DNA from: Heloderma charlesbogerti
Lineage: Eukaryota; Chordata; Lepidosauria; Squamata; Helodermatidae
Assembly (NCBI GenBank): GCA_026122225.1
Contig: JANEZZ010002362.1
Coordinates: forward strand, 558,001-622,000
Direction of reading: 5' to 3'
Length of the DNA stretch: 64,000 nucleotides
The notes beneath the pieces are model-generated. The model was not told where the DNA came from and did not search any database. It worked only from the letters and a program-made list of their open reading frames with translations. Position numbers and translations under genes: made by a program. Numbering within the stretch: the first letter of the stretch is position 1; each line of letters begins with the position of its first letter. Shown here in pieces: positions 10,791 to 21,085 of the stretch.

Positions 10791-10866
10791 AAAGGAGTCT
10801 AGAACCTGGGACTCTCAAGTCCCAGTCCAACACTCTAGCCACTATAACACAGTGGCTTTGAAGGGG
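10791..10866 (-). mobile_element. tRNA-like SINE head fragment
   Basis: On the minus strand this reads GTTATAGTGGCTAGAGTGTT, an A-box-like segment, followed by CCCAGGTTCTAGACTCC, which resembles a B box. It matches the GTGGTGTAGTGG...AGAGTG head of the SINE at 12563. The 3' body is missing. Confidence 0.6.
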
Positions 10867-11114
10867 GGGCGCAGTTGCTGTCTGCTTTAATCCCGGCACC
10901 AAAGAGGCGCAGCAAGGGCCTGCGGCCACAGGAGCCACTCCTGAGTACGGGCGCCCCCAGATGGTTATTTTGTTTTGTTTGTTTTGTGTATTTTCAAGTT
11001 TATTTGTGTATTTTTGTGGGGGGGATGCACGTGCTGCCTCCGTAAGCTCCCCATGCTCGTGGGAGGCAGCAAGGGCTGGCGCCCAGGCCCGTGCAACCGC
11101 CAGCGAGAACAAAA

Positions 11115-11315
11115 GCTTTTTTTTTTTTTTGCTGAACGTTGGAAACTGCCTTATACTGGGCCAGACCATTGCTCCCTCCAGCCAAAGAGTGCTCAACAAC
11201 AATGGCTCTCCAGGGTTTTCTGGCAGGATTCTTTCCTAGCCCTGCCTGGAGGTGCCGGGGATCAAACCTGGGACCCCTGGTTTGTCAAGCAGGCGCTCCC
11301 CCCTGGTGGGGGGCG
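11115..11315 (-). mobile_element. tRNA-derived SINE with poly(A) tail
   Basis: On the minus strand the copy starts with a tRNA-like head (GCGCCTGCTTGACAAACC), has the B-box-like GGTTTGATCCCC and CCGGCACCTCCAGGCAGGG, continues through CCAATGGTCTGGCCCAGTA toward the 3' body, and ends in a run of A (T at 11116-11130 on the plus strand). It is the most complete member of this SINE family in the window. It would be transcribed by RNA polymerase III from its internal promoter. Confidence 0.75.
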
Positions 11316-11333
11316 CGGGCGCCTGGCTGCAGA

Positions 11334-11361
11334 TTTTATTTATTTATTTATTTATTTATTT
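11334..11361. repeat. (TTTA)n microsatellite
   Basis: About seven TTTA units lie directly at the border between the SINE and the GC-rich tandem repeat. Read on the minus strand it is (TAAA)n and could be the 3' tail of a minus-oriented retroposed unit. Confidence 0.85.
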
Positions 11362-12290
11362 TGGGAGTGCGGTCGCCCCAGCAGGGGAGCGCGCCAGGAG
11401 GCGCCGTGCCCGGGGGCGTGCCCGCACCCCCCCGCGCTCCTGACGGGTGGCAAGCGCCGGCTGAGGGGGCAGCACCCGTGCACACGCGCCTTCACCACGA
11501 CCCCCGGCAGCCCCGGGGCCGAGGCAGTGTAGGCGCGCAGCAATCCACCGGAGGAGGCGAGCGGGGGGGGCGGGTGCCCGGCCGCTGGGAGCGCGGGCGC
11601 CACAGCAGGGAGCGCACCAGAGGCGGCGCGCCCGGGCCCGTGATGTCACAGTTGCAGGCCTCCCCATCGGGTGAATAGCGCCAGCAGAGGGGGCGGCACT
11701 CGCGCACACGCACCCCCCGCCGTGAGTCCCGGCAACCCCAGGGCCGCGGCGGTGTAGGAGCGCGGCAATCCGCCAGAGGCGGCAAGTGGGGGGGCGGGCG
11801 CTCGGCCGCCGGGAGCGCAGGCGCCACAACAGGGGAGAGCACAGGAGGCGGCATGCCCGGGCCCGCACCGTCCCAGCCAACGGCACCCCTGTCGGGTGAA
11901 AAGCACCGGCCACGGGGGCGGCACCCCCACAAACGCACCCCCGCCGCGAGCGCCGGCAATACCGGAGCCGCGGCGGCGCAGGCACGCAGCAACTGCCCGA
12001 GTACAATGAAGGGAGGGCGGGCGCTCGGAGGAGCCTCAGCCAGGCGGGGCCATGCACAAGGAGCAGGCAACCGGTGCCTCCCCTGGGTGAGTGGCGCTGG
12101 CGCAGCTGCTTCCACTCCTGCCGGCGCGACCAAGCGCCGACCGTGAAGGCGGCGGCGTCCGAGCACATGCGCCTCCGCCGCGGCTGCCAGCAAAGCCGGA
12201 ACCGCAGCAGGCGCGCTGAGCCCTCGGGACCACGAAGGAGGAACCGAGGAGAAGGAGAAGTTCAAGTGGCTGGAACGACGACGACGACGG
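11362..12290. repeat. GC-rich tandem repeat, units of about 210-230 bp
   Basis: Landmarks recur at about 11371, 11599, 11821 and 12031. Each starts with a CCAGCAGGGGAGCGC-like string and continues with a GGCGGCAC...CACACGCAC segment and a CCGGCAACCC-like segment, giving four diverged units. CpG is very frequent. Minus-strand frames of 270 and 257 codons cover this block, but both are arginine, alanine and proline rich and repeat with the DNA unit, so they are most likely a by-product of GC content. It could be a minisatellite, or the body of a composite retroposon whose (TAAA)n tail lies at 11334-11361. Confidence 0.7.
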
Positions 12291-12560
12291 TTTCCAGCAG
12301 GCAGGTGTCCTTCGCTGTTTCTCGGCGGAGCTGTAGTTCTCTCAAGCTGCGTCGAGCCAGAGAGCTGAGATTGGGAAGGGGGCTGAGTTTAAGGCAACTC
12401 AGCCTGCCCCTCCTTGCATGGTGGTGCCACTGGGGTGCACCAATCAGAGGCCCATACGTCTTGTCACCCCACCCGCCCGCAATGCCCCCCCCCCTTTCGG
12501 CCAGACAAGCTGGCACCGCGGTGAAGGCATATCCTGGCAAACTACAGTTCCCAAAAGATC
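12291..12560. other. CpG-rich tail of the GC block
   Basis: The segment is GC-rich and contains ACCAATCAGAGG and an ACTACAGTTCCCA segment of a type found in palindromic repeats. It could be a CpG island, but no transcription unit is evident. Confidence 0.35.
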
Positions 12561-12562
12561 TC

Positions 12563-12845
12563 TGAGAGCCAGTGTGGTGTAGTGGATAGAGTGTTGTCCT
12601 AGGACTCAGGAGATCTGCCATGAAGCTCGCTACGTGACATTGGGCCAGTCACTGGCTCAGTCACAGGATTGTTGTGAAGATAAAGTTTATTTTATTTTTT
12701 GTTTTAATCTTTCTTGTCTGCCTTTTGGGGCAGAAGCTCTCTCCGAAAAACATGGGGAGGAGGAGGAGTATGTGAGCTTCGGTTCTTTGCAAGACGAAAA
12801 AAAGTGGGATATAAGGGTAACTATAAATTGAAGAAAAGAAAGCTC
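12563..12845 (+). mobile_element. tRNA-derived SINE, squamate type
   Basis: The head GAGAGCCAGTGTGGTGTAGT contains an A-box-like motif. The body has GACATTGGGCCAGTCACTGG and GGATTGTTGTGAAGATAAA, and the 3' part has GTGGGATATAAGGGTAA. This architecture is that of a widespread squamate SINE whose body ends in GGGATATAAA. It is one of three related copies here, the others being 27955-28165 and 35712-35880. Confidence 0.8.
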
Positions 12846-13190
12846 TCTGCGTTGGGAATTTTCTGTCAATAAGGCTTTGGGGCCTAATGAAAGCCCAAAG
12901 AGTAGCCTTTCCCATGGGTGTCCTCCTTGTTGCTATTGGAAACTAACGTTTTAGGGAAAGGGATGGGGACAGGAAGATTTGCTAAGGCCAGGGGTGGGTG
13001 GGTGGCTACAATGAAGGAAATCAGCTACAGCGCAGGCTGGGGCCAGTGGCCGGCTAGTAGAGGAGCATTTGGAATGGACCAGGTGTTTCTGAGATTTCAG
13101 AGATGGGAAGCATTGGCCCATTTCTAGTTCTTTCTTCCTTGATGGCCCCACCTAGTTTTTCCATTTCTCCTTCATCTCCTTATCTAACTT
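12846..13190. other. No recognisable feature
   Basis: No gene or repeat was recognised apart from the pyrimidine-rich lead-in to the duplicated block at 13191. Confidence 0.4.
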
Positions 13191-13278
13191 TTCTTCTTCT
13201 ACTTCAGTGCCTTCTTAGATTTCTCCTTTAAAGTTCTTTCTCCATCTTTTCTATCTAATTATTACCCCATTTTTCTTC
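13191..13278. repeat. 88-bp exact duplication, first copy
   Basis: The block from TTCTTCTTCTACTTCAGTGC to ATTACCCCATTTTTCTTC is identical to 14561-14648. The two copies are in the same orientation, 1370 bp apart. Confidence 0.95.
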
Positions 13279-13395
13279 TTTTGTTTTCTTTGAAAGTTCT
13301 GAACTGGGTTATTTATTCCGGCTTTCCTTTTCTTACAGCTAATTTACTCTTTGAGGCTTTTCATGCCGGCCTTTGTTCTTTTTACTCTAGTATAA

Positions 13396-13480
13396 GAGTG
13401 CAATCCTGTGCATGCTGGCTGGGGAATGCTGGGAGTTGTAGGACTTTTTTCTGTCTAAACATGCACAGGGCTGTGTCCTT
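13396..13480 (+). repeat. Palindromic MITE fragment (GCAATCCTGTGCATG type)
   Basis: It matches the right half and the first bases of the left arm of the palindrome at 3668-3780 (GGGAGTTGTAGGACTTT, CTGTCTAAACATGCA). Most of the left arm is deleted. Confidence 0.65.
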
Positions 13481-13599
13481 AAAGATAGTAAGATATTTCT
13501 TTCTATCATTTCCAGTGATCTTCCCTTAGCTATCAAGAGAAGATATTTCTTCTATTTTTTATATTGACAGCTACTCCCATATTCTTAATTTTCTGTTTA

Positions 13600-13897
13600 G
13601 CCTCGTGTGGCGCAGAGTGGTAGGCGGCAGTATTGCAGCCGAAACTCTCCCCACAACCTGAGTTCGATCCCAGCAGAAGCCAGGTCTCGGGTAGCTCAGG
13701 TCGACTCAGCCCTCCATCCTTCCGAGGTCAATAAAATGAGTACCCAGCTTGCTGGGGGAAAGGTAGTCATGACTGGGGAAGGCAATGGCAAACCATCCCG
13801 CCATAGTCTGCCATGAAAATGCCAGCGTACGTGGCGTCCCTCTAGGGGTCAGTAATGACCCAGTGCTTGCACAGGAGGAACCTTTCCTTTCCTTCAC
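13600..13897 (+). mobile_element. tRNA-derived SINE with BovB-related body
   Basis: The head has GTGGCGCAGAGTGGTAGGCG (A box) and CTGAGTTCGATCCCAGCAG (B box). The body contains GGGGAAGGCAATGGCAAACC and CCATGAAAATGCC, similar to the 5' untranslated and N-terminal part of the full-length BovB here (GAGAAGGAAATGGCAACCCA at about 33930). It ends in GCTTGCACAGGAGG and a pyrimidine-rich CCTTTCCTTTCC. The arrangement suggests a SINE that relies on the RTE machinery. Confidence 0.8.
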
Positions 13898-14560
13898 TTC
13901 CCCACCACCCCCTGTCCCTGGCCATTATTTTAATGACGTTTCTGTCAACAGTTTTCTGTCTTTGTGTCTCAGCATTCCTCAGGTTTGTGTTCGTGGTCTG
14001 TTTCTGACTGTTCACTTCTTAGTAACCTCATTTGTTCTTTTTGTTTTCAGAATCACATTTTTTCTTATTAAACTTTAACTTCCAACACCATCTCTTTTCC
14101 CCTTTGTCCCATCTTGTATTTCTGATTCTGATCTTTTTGATCTCAATGTCTGAGTAACATCTAAAGCTTAGTTTGGAAAACCCAGAACAAATTGTCTTTC
14201 TCCTTTTCATTTTTAAAGTCTTTTCTGCTTCTCATAGCGCTGGATTGCATGTTATGGGGAACATAGAGATACAACCAAAAAGCAGCATGCCTGGCAAGTT
14301 TGCCTACTCCTCTTCCTTCCTGAAGTATTATCTGGAAGTATTTATTATGTGATGCGGCCTCATCATATTGTGACTTTTTCTAAATACACACACACACACC
14401 ATTTCATTTGTTCTTGTTGATTTTTTTGTGGAAACTGTGGTGCTGGTGCATCACACAATGGGCTTTTCTACATGAGGCTTTTAACCTGCCACTTTACTGA
14501 GGCATTTGCTTCTGGATTCTTTGTAGGATTAAGTTCAGCTCCTTTACACGTGTGTTTTTT
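13898..14560. other. AT-rich, no gene seen
   Basis: Pyrimidine-rich DNA with a short (CA)n at about 14386-14398. No coding or repeat family was recognised. Confidence 0.45.
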
Positions 14561-14660
14561 TTCTTCTTCTACTTCAGTGCCTTCTTAGATTTCTCCTTTA
14601 AAGTTCTTTCTCCATCTTTTCTATCTAATTATTACCCCATTTTTCTTCGGGGGGGGGGGG
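14561..14660. repeat. 88-bp exact duplication, second copy, ending in a G12 run
   Basis: 14561-14648 repeats 13191-13278 exactly and is followed immediately by twelve G residues (14649-14660). The junction at a homopolymer makes an assembly artefact possible. Confidence 0.9.
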
Positions 14661-15654
14661 CTTTCTCTGCCTTTCTATATGTTCTATTACACAACCACTA
14701 GGTGGCACTGTGGTATAGCAGAACTGCAGTAATACTTCAGGAATTCATGCCACAGTTCAGGAAATACCAGACTTTCCTCATTAGAACCCCCCCCCCCATA
14801 TTGGTTGCAAAGAACGGGAGAGGCATTGGAGGATGACATGACTACGTCATGTAAAGCACCCACAAACTACTGTGAGTGAGGCATCAGGAGCCCACAATAA
14901 ATGCCTCATGTGGAAAGGCTCAGTAACTGCAACTGGAGTAGTGGCATCCCTATGGCCCGTATAATACATACATAGGCTCTTACTCCTTCAGTTGCTGATT
15001 TTATGTAGCACTCCTTTGATCTTGTGTCCATGGCATTATCTTCCTTATATTTTTCTCACAAGACAGATTCTTTTGCCAGATCTTGTTCTGTTTTCCTTTT
15101 ACTGCCATTAAGCTTTCTCCTTTTCTTTCTCTTTCCAGTGCAAAAGGGCTTTTTCAGTCTTAAATCTTTTCTCATCTATATTAATGCAATATTGTATCTT
15201 CTGGTCATCATACTTCACATCTTAGTACCTTCACTTCTAGCAAGATTTAGACAGTTTGCTCACCGTTATGTCCACATTGTGTGGCCAATAAGGCTCAGTG
15301 TTTCAGGCCGTGTGGATTTTTCCTTAAGACCAACCCTGTTCTAGTTATTATGTGGTGTAGAAACTAACCCCAGCAATACATCTGGGGTTGCTACACTTAT
15401 TGTTGTTGTTCTTTTAGCAATTTAACCTTTACCCAACAGCAGGCATTTGAATCATTCTGTGAATCTCCCCCCACTCTCTCCTACCAAAATCTGAAATGGT
15501 ATCCCTAGAGCTGGGTCTAGTTGCTGAGACATCATGCTAGAGCTGTGGCATTGTATCTTATGTGCTGTTCAATTTAAGTGGAAAGCGGGAGTTTAGGATC
15601 AGCCCTCAAAACAGGTTTTAATGTACAAATTCCAGTTTAAGTTGTTCGTGGATG
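14661..15654. other. No gene seen
   Basis: A frame of 106 codons at 15024-15344 is phenylalanine and leucine rich and matches T-rich DNA rather than a recognisable protein. No repeat was identified with confidence. Confidence 0.4.
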
Positions 15655-15735
15655 TGCAGTCTGATCCTATGCATGTTTACTCAGAAGTAAGCTTAATCCC
15701 AATTAAGTTTACATAGGGTTGTATCCAACCCTGAA
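15655..15735 (+). repeat. MITE-like fragment (ATGCATGTTTACTCAGAAGT type)
   Basis: GATCCTATGCATGTTTACTC and AGAAGTAAGC are shared with the fragments at 44290-44440, 61461-61550 and 62265-62390. This family is an imperfect palindrome whose arms read CTCAGAAGTAAGTCCC and GGGACTTACTTC. Confidence 0.6.
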
Positions 15736-17249
15736 CAGAAAATGCTGGTGGAATTGTCCTCCCCCCCACCAGCACTCCCCCCCCCCGCACTCCCTCCAAA
15801 TCTGCTTCAGAGAATTGGAGGACTCTGCAGAGCAGATATGGAAGGGGCACATGGGACTTCAGTGGGGAGGAGAGCAAGGATGTTGAATTTAACCCATTGG
15901 ATTGCAGTTAACCCATTGGATGCCAGTTGAATGCCAGTTTACACCAGATAATGCTCTACCCCCCAAACACTTACAAAGCATCAGCAGATTAATAATAATA
16001 AAAAAGAAAACATCTGCCAACATAACCACTCATCAAATGCAATGTGCTACTCTGAGAATTATTTCAGTAAAATAACTTGTGTGTGTTCAGAATACATAAT
16101 CCTGCCATTTCAAAGGATAGCAATCTGTTATTAATAAAGCAAGGCGGGTACACCAATAGTTTTCTGCATAATATTTTTAATTAAAACTTCTTCTTTCTAA
16201 CTCTACCAAATTCTTTTACCCCAGAACAGAAGCTTGGCTTGAAACACCAAAAGAAACAAGAGGACACAGCTAAAGTAAATTAAGTACTAACATTTTGGTG
16301 GGAAAGACATGTGTAATAAGTTATTCAACATGTGGGTCTAAATGTTTGTCCCCTCTTTTCTTAGTATTTTCTGAAAAGTGAAAGATTTTTTATATCTGGC
16401 AAAGTAAAAAAGCTGTTTATACTCAATATTTGAAATCTCAAATGGTTTCATTTATTGAAGTACAGTTTATTAATATTGAAGCACTAAACATTTAATGAAT
16501 GTACTTGCCCTCTAGAGAAATGCGTCACTCGTTCACTACCCAATTTACTTTGAAGAAGTAATAAGATTAGATTTAGAAACCGTTTGCAAAAATCTGCTCA
16601 TTGTGTATCTTCAGTATACCCATGGGAACTAGTAATATTAGTGCTTTATTTTGATGATCAGTACATCTAGTTAAAGATTAATAGAAGCTCCGTATTTACT
16701 AGATTAATGAGATAGCAAATAAAATGTATGTTTCTATATTGGTAGAATTAGTTAGAGTCAAATCTGTGTATAATGTGTACACTTGAAGTCGATCTAAATA
16801 TTAAAAAGATGACCTTTGCTATAACATATCATTAGATGGTAGTCTGGCTTAGGTACAGTTGGAATCAATGGCCCATGTCGTACAAATCTGGGCAAGTGAC
16901 AGACTTTATGTGATGATGAAGTGCTGTGCATGTCCTTCTGATTACTGTGTTCTCTGAGCATTTGCCTTAATGCTCAAAGTGTACAATGCCTCCTCTGCCT
17001 GCAAACCCAACTCCCTCCCACAATGGCCAAAAAAAAAAACATTGGGGAAGGTAGTGGGTGGAAGTGACTCCAGAAATGATGGGATGGGAGCGACCCATTT
17101 GGCTTGTGGTCTGGTTGGAAATGATGTTCTCACAAGCCATATTCAGGCAATTCGATTCTCTGTAGGGTAAACATGTGAGGAGAGGGAGCACGCTAGCCCC
17201 TCCCTCCTCTGTCATCACATTCGTCACCCTGAACTCATGGAGGAAAACA
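15736..17249. other. AT-rich stretch, no gene seen
   Basis: The DNA is AT-rich and lacks long frames or recognised repeats. It is one of the longest repeat-poor intervals in the window and could contain conserved non-coding sequence, which cannot be judged without alignment. Confidence 0.4.
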
Positions 17250-17360
17250 TTCTGAAGAGCAGAGCCTCCTCTATCTGTGGAGGCTTTCCGTGTGTTTCAG
17301 GATCCTGTTTTTCCAGGGTTCTGGAGAGATTCCACAGGTACAAGAGGCTCTCCTCCTCTT
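17250..17360. repeat. Foldback repeat (TGTGGAGGCT type)
   Basis: CTGTGGAGGCTTTCCGTGTG and the downstream GGAGAGATTCCACAG form an inverted repeat around CCTGTTTTTCCAGGG. The unit is similar to 45405-45495. Confidence 0.55.
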
Positions 17361-17489
17361 CAGAAGGTCACCCTCCACATGTAAATAAGCACTGCTGCAA
17401 TGTGTCTTTTCTATGACATTTGAGTTACAGTAATAAAGGAGGTTAAAAAGGAGGAGGCAGCAATGCAGTGCCTCCCACAACTACATAAA

Positions 17490-17575
17490 TATTTTTTGTG
17501 AACTGCCCAGAGAGCTTCAGCTCTTGGGCAGTATAGAAATGAAATGAATGAATGAATGAATGAATGAATAAAATA
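17490..17575 (+). mobile_element. L2-like LINE 3' end with (ATGA)n tail
   Basis: GTGAACTGCCCAGAGAGCTT and GGGCAGTATAGAAATGAAAT are the 3' terminal sequence also found at 38803-38855 and 54757-54805. The ATGA repeat forms the tail. Confidence 0.75.
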
Positions 17576-18992
17576 AGTAATACTGGAAGGGTCTGTCTAG
17601 AGACTAACTGTAGCTGTGTCTTAGGGAACAGGGATTTCTTCACTTCTCTTATGTGTTTGTCCAAAGACAAATCTCAACATCCCCTCCCACAGCTGAAAGT
17701 TTTTCAAAGTATTTGGAGGCCTCCCCCCCCACTCCAGAAGTCATGTGGTATTTCCCTTGTTTCCATTACATTTTGTGGAGCTAAAATATTTTCTAATATG
17801 GGGAAACTCTTCAGCTACATTCAGTGATAGTTGCAGTCGGCAAATGTTGCTACACCGAATGCCGTTTGCACAGTCTAATCCTACATCCAACAAAGAAAGA
17901 ACGTGACGCCATCCAAAGAAAGGATCTGAGGAGCAAGGAGGAAAGAATGAGAGCTAAAACAAATAGAAACAGAGCAAATGAAACAGGACAAGCTGCAGGG
18001 CAGGACTGACAAACAACAAGATTGCTGACAGCTGGCGTGACATGGCACATTCATGTCAGCAGGATGTATTCGCAGATGGATTTGGGAATGTCTTGAAGTG
18101 GGAGCCTAGTTGCCTTTAGCCGCACATTCATAGTGGGACGATTGAAACAGTGTTCGACTTATAGGGGGTCCAGAGGGGGCTTGGCTGCCCTTTTGAGATG
18201 GGAGGGGGACATGTTTGATTCAAACTGCAGGGAGTCAGAGGGTGGGGCTTGTGGTTTCTATTATTGGCCTCCTTCCTTTATCCTTTATAATTTGAGCACT
18301 GAAGAAAATCCAAAACAAGGATAAGCGCAGGCAGTGCTACAGAAGATATGAAGCCAAAACCAGCACTGATCAGACAATGCAGCAATTGTCCAATTGTTTA
18401 TTAAAACACTCCTAATTTTAGGGAGAAAAAAATTATTTGTTGCCTACATTCTTCATTTCTAACCCATCTTTTGGCTTTAAATCCCCCAGGCTGGGTAATA
18501 ATATAAAATCAGTTTTAAGAAAACTTACTACATTTAATCAGTAAAATGTATTAACATTCCTGAAAAATCTCAAGCACATCAGTAAACACCATCCTCTAAC
18601 CTCCTGGCAGCCCCCAAATACAGGTAGAATGAAAGGCCTTAGCCTGCTTTTGAAAGGGTAAAGCAGATGCAGCCAAGGGACTCTCACAGGGGAAGTCTAC
18701 TCTAGTATACAAGGGTTGCCACCACAGAAAAGACCTTGCTCCTGGTCACCTCCCTTTATGTATCAGAAATGTTAAAAGTACAGAGGGTTGTATCCAATGG
18801 TCCTTGTGTCAGTGGAAGGGAGACCACTGATGGAATGGATTTTCCCCCTGCAGCTACCTGCTCCAGAGGGTTGAAGGACCCATTGCACAAGCGAACTTCC
18901 ACTTCTGTGACATTGGCTCCAAGCCAGCACCTGGATCTGGTTTGGTTATTGACAGCACATCTCTGCTCATTCTTAAAACAATACTGGTTTTT
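17576..18992. other. No gene seen
   Basis: Short frames only; no domain or clear repeat. 17824-18009 encodes a lysine/arginine-rich 61-codon frame of no recognised identity in A-rich DNA. Confidence 0.35.
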
Positions 18993-19066
18993 GCAAGGCC
19001 CCAAGGTGGCTAACAAGGGAGCTGGGTGCAAGGCCCCAAGGTGGCTAACAAGGGAGCCGGATGCAA
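18993..19066. repeat. 37-bp tandem duplication
   Basis: The unit AAGGCCCCAAGGTGGCTAAC...GGAGC is present twice in tandem with only a few mismatches. Confidence 0.85.
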
Positions 19067-19082
19067 AAGACATACACTTAGA

Positions 19083-19300
19083 ATTCAAAAATTCTGAGCC
19101 CAGGAATTTGGTTTGAGTACCAGAACTGAATGGAATTCACAGTTCTTCCACACAAAAATCCACTCCTGGTTTCCCCCGCAGGCAACTTCATTGCTATTAT
19201 TATACAAGTGGAAGTCAGACATCCTTGCCAATCTAGAACAGATCACCCAGATATCTAATAGTAGTTCCTGCTCTACATTCCATTTGCCTACTTCAGAGTT
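19083..19300 (+). repeat. Dispersed repeat shared with 45615-45800
   Basis: GAGTACCAGAACTGAATGGA, CCACACAAAAATCCACTC and the following segment recur at 45648-45702 in the same orientation with about 10 to 15 percent differences. The family is not recognised. Confidence 0.65.
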
Positions 19301-19319
19301 ATGTCATCTACCTTTATTT

Positions 19320-20014
19320 CAGGGGTGCAGAACCTCAGGCCCAGGGGCCAAAGCTAGCCCTCTGTGGGTCCCAATCTAGCCCTCTAGGATTCCTCAAAAA
19401 GCCATGCCCCTTTCCCCTGATACCATCCTCTTTTCCCCAACCAACAATAATTTGGTGATTTCCTGGCTCATGTGCAGTTTTCTTCCCCATTCCAAAAGGC
19501 TGACATGCCTCTCCTAAGGCTGAGTTACTGGTAGGGATGTTAGAGAATTCCACCACGGATCCCAAGGGGGCCAAATTCCAGTGAATTCAGCCCCCTGCCC
19601 CACCACCCTGCGAAAGCCCCGCGAAATGGAGCCTACCTGGCTGCAGCGGCAGCAGCGCCAATTGCGTCTCTACGCAAGCCCATGATATGCTATGTAAATA
19701 TTTACGTAGCCTATCACGGGCTTGCATAGGGACACAAATGGCGTCCCCTGTGTAGGACGCCATTTGTGTCCGCAGCAGCCTGGCAGCAGCTGGAGGCCCT
19801 GCTGCGGGTTGGCCCGGCCGGCGGTTCCACGGCCTGGCTGCGGAGCGGAGCCGGCCAGGCAGGATTCCGGGGGGGGGAGGAACGGATCGCCTCCCCCCAC
19901 CTGCGGAACCCGGCGGAGCCAGGTAAGCGGGGTTTCGTACGCCCCTAGTTACTGGCAGTAAGAGTTTGAAGCTACAGTATGCCCACCCTTTTGCCTTCAG
20001 GCCTGCCCACCACT
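19320..20014 (-). mobile_element. hAT-like element, family III, interrupted and right-truncated
   Basis: It starts with CAGGGGTGCAGAACCTCAGG, the inverted right terminus of the element at 3202-3541, and continues with the matching interior in reverse. A hairpin hAT (19532-19947) splits it. After that insertion the same element continues at 19956 (CCTTTTGCCTTCAGGCCTGC) up to CCCACCAC at 20014, where the next hairpin element begins. The rest of the expected sequence does not follow that second element. Confidence 0.65.
19532..19947 (-). mobile_element. Hairpin hAT element, copy C (416 bp, perfect TSD)
   Basis: The termini are TAGGGATGTTAGAGAATTCC and TTTCGTACGCCCCTA. Flanks 19524-19531 and 19948-19955 are both GTTACTGG, a perfect 8-bp target duplication. 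Orientation is opposite to copy B. One hairpin with arms GCAAGCCCATGATATGCTA and TAGCCTATCACGGGCTTGC lies at about 19674-19725, bracketed by inverted CGCCATTTG-type strings. GCCAGGTAAGC lies close to the right terminus. This is a short variant without the large inverted-repeat core. Confidence 0.92.
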
Positions 20015-20964
20015 AAGGATGGACGAAAGTCCCTTAACTGGTCCCGCAGCTTGCTTTGCGGTGCGGGGGAGGCACTTCGGTTCTCCTCCCGAAATTCAGG
20101 CTGGGGGTTAGGCGCCTCACCCCTCCCGGCCGAAATTCAGGCCGGGGGGGAGGCACCCCATCCTTTGCCGCTGAAATTCAGGCTGGGGAGGAGTGCCCCG
20201 TCTCCCCGGCCACGAAATAAAAAAGTACATTAAAACACACACACACACACGTGATAGGCTACGTAACGATTTACGTAGCCTATCACAGCTAGATTTTCAA
20301 AGTCAGCCGTGATAGGCTACGTAAATCATTACATAGCCTATCACGGGTGACTTTGGAAAAAAAAAAGCGCGTATGCAAATGGCGGCGCCCACGGGCGCCG
20401 CCATTTGTGTTCCTTGTTTGGGCAGGGGTAGTCTACGTAAAGATTTACATAGACTACGGCGAAAATAAGGGCAACGCAAATAGCATAGCGTCTACGCTGT
20501 TTGTGTTCCCCTTATTTTCGCCGTAGTCTACGTAAATGTTTAGGTAGACTACACGTGCCAAAATAAGGAACGCAAATGGCAGTGCCCATGGGCTCCGCCA
20601 TTTGCGTATGCGTGTTTTTTTGTTTTAACTCAGCCGTGATAGGCTACGTAAACATTTACGTAGACTATCACGGTATTTTTTACCTAGCCTGGATAGGCTA
20701 CGTAAATCTTTACGTAGCCTATCACGTTTTTTTGGTTGTTGTTTTTTTTTTACTGGAAATGGCGGCGGCAGCAGCCAGTCGGAAGACCAGCCGCCGCCAC
20801 CTCACCGCCGCCCCAATGCCGCCGAACCGCTGCCACCACCGCCAGGGAGATTCACCCGAGGTAAGTCCCATCCCGGGGGGGGGCAGGGGGTTGGCAGACC
20901 ATTTTGCCAACCCCCTGGCATTCGGCCTCCCCGAGATTCATGGAGAAATTCTCTGACATCCCTA
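20015..20964 (+). mobile_element. Hairpin hAT element, copy D (950 bp)
   Basis: It begins TAAGGATGGACGAAAGTC and ends GAAATTCTCTGACATCCCTA. The GC-rich subterminal units are at about 20085-20210 and a (CA)n run is at 20235-20250. Palindromes lie at 20251-20286, 20307-20346, 20428-20457, 20523-20552, 20633-20673 and about 20688-20726. The blocks on either side of about 20485 are inverted repeats of each other. The flanks CCCACCAC and AGAATTGT do not match, so no target duplication is visible. A rearrangement after insertion is likely because the left flank is mid-element. Confidence 0.85.
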
Positions 20965-21085
20965 AGAATTGTTAATATTTGCCTAGGAGAAACCTAGATA
21001 GATAGCATCTAGTTTCCCCTTGAGAACAAAGTCTGCTTTATTGTTTTCTTTATGGTATTTATTGCTGTAAAATCTCAGCAATATT

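Noticed and set aside
10791..10866. A genuine tRNA gene
   Set aside because: Only A- and B-box-like strings are present; the cloverleaf cannot be completed and the same head occurs in several SINE copies.
11356..12265. Minus-strand frames of 270 and 257 codons as proteins
   Set aside because: They cover a CpG-rich tandem repeat, are mostly arginine, alanine, proline and leucine, overlap in two frames, and repeat with the DNA unit. Composition explains them.
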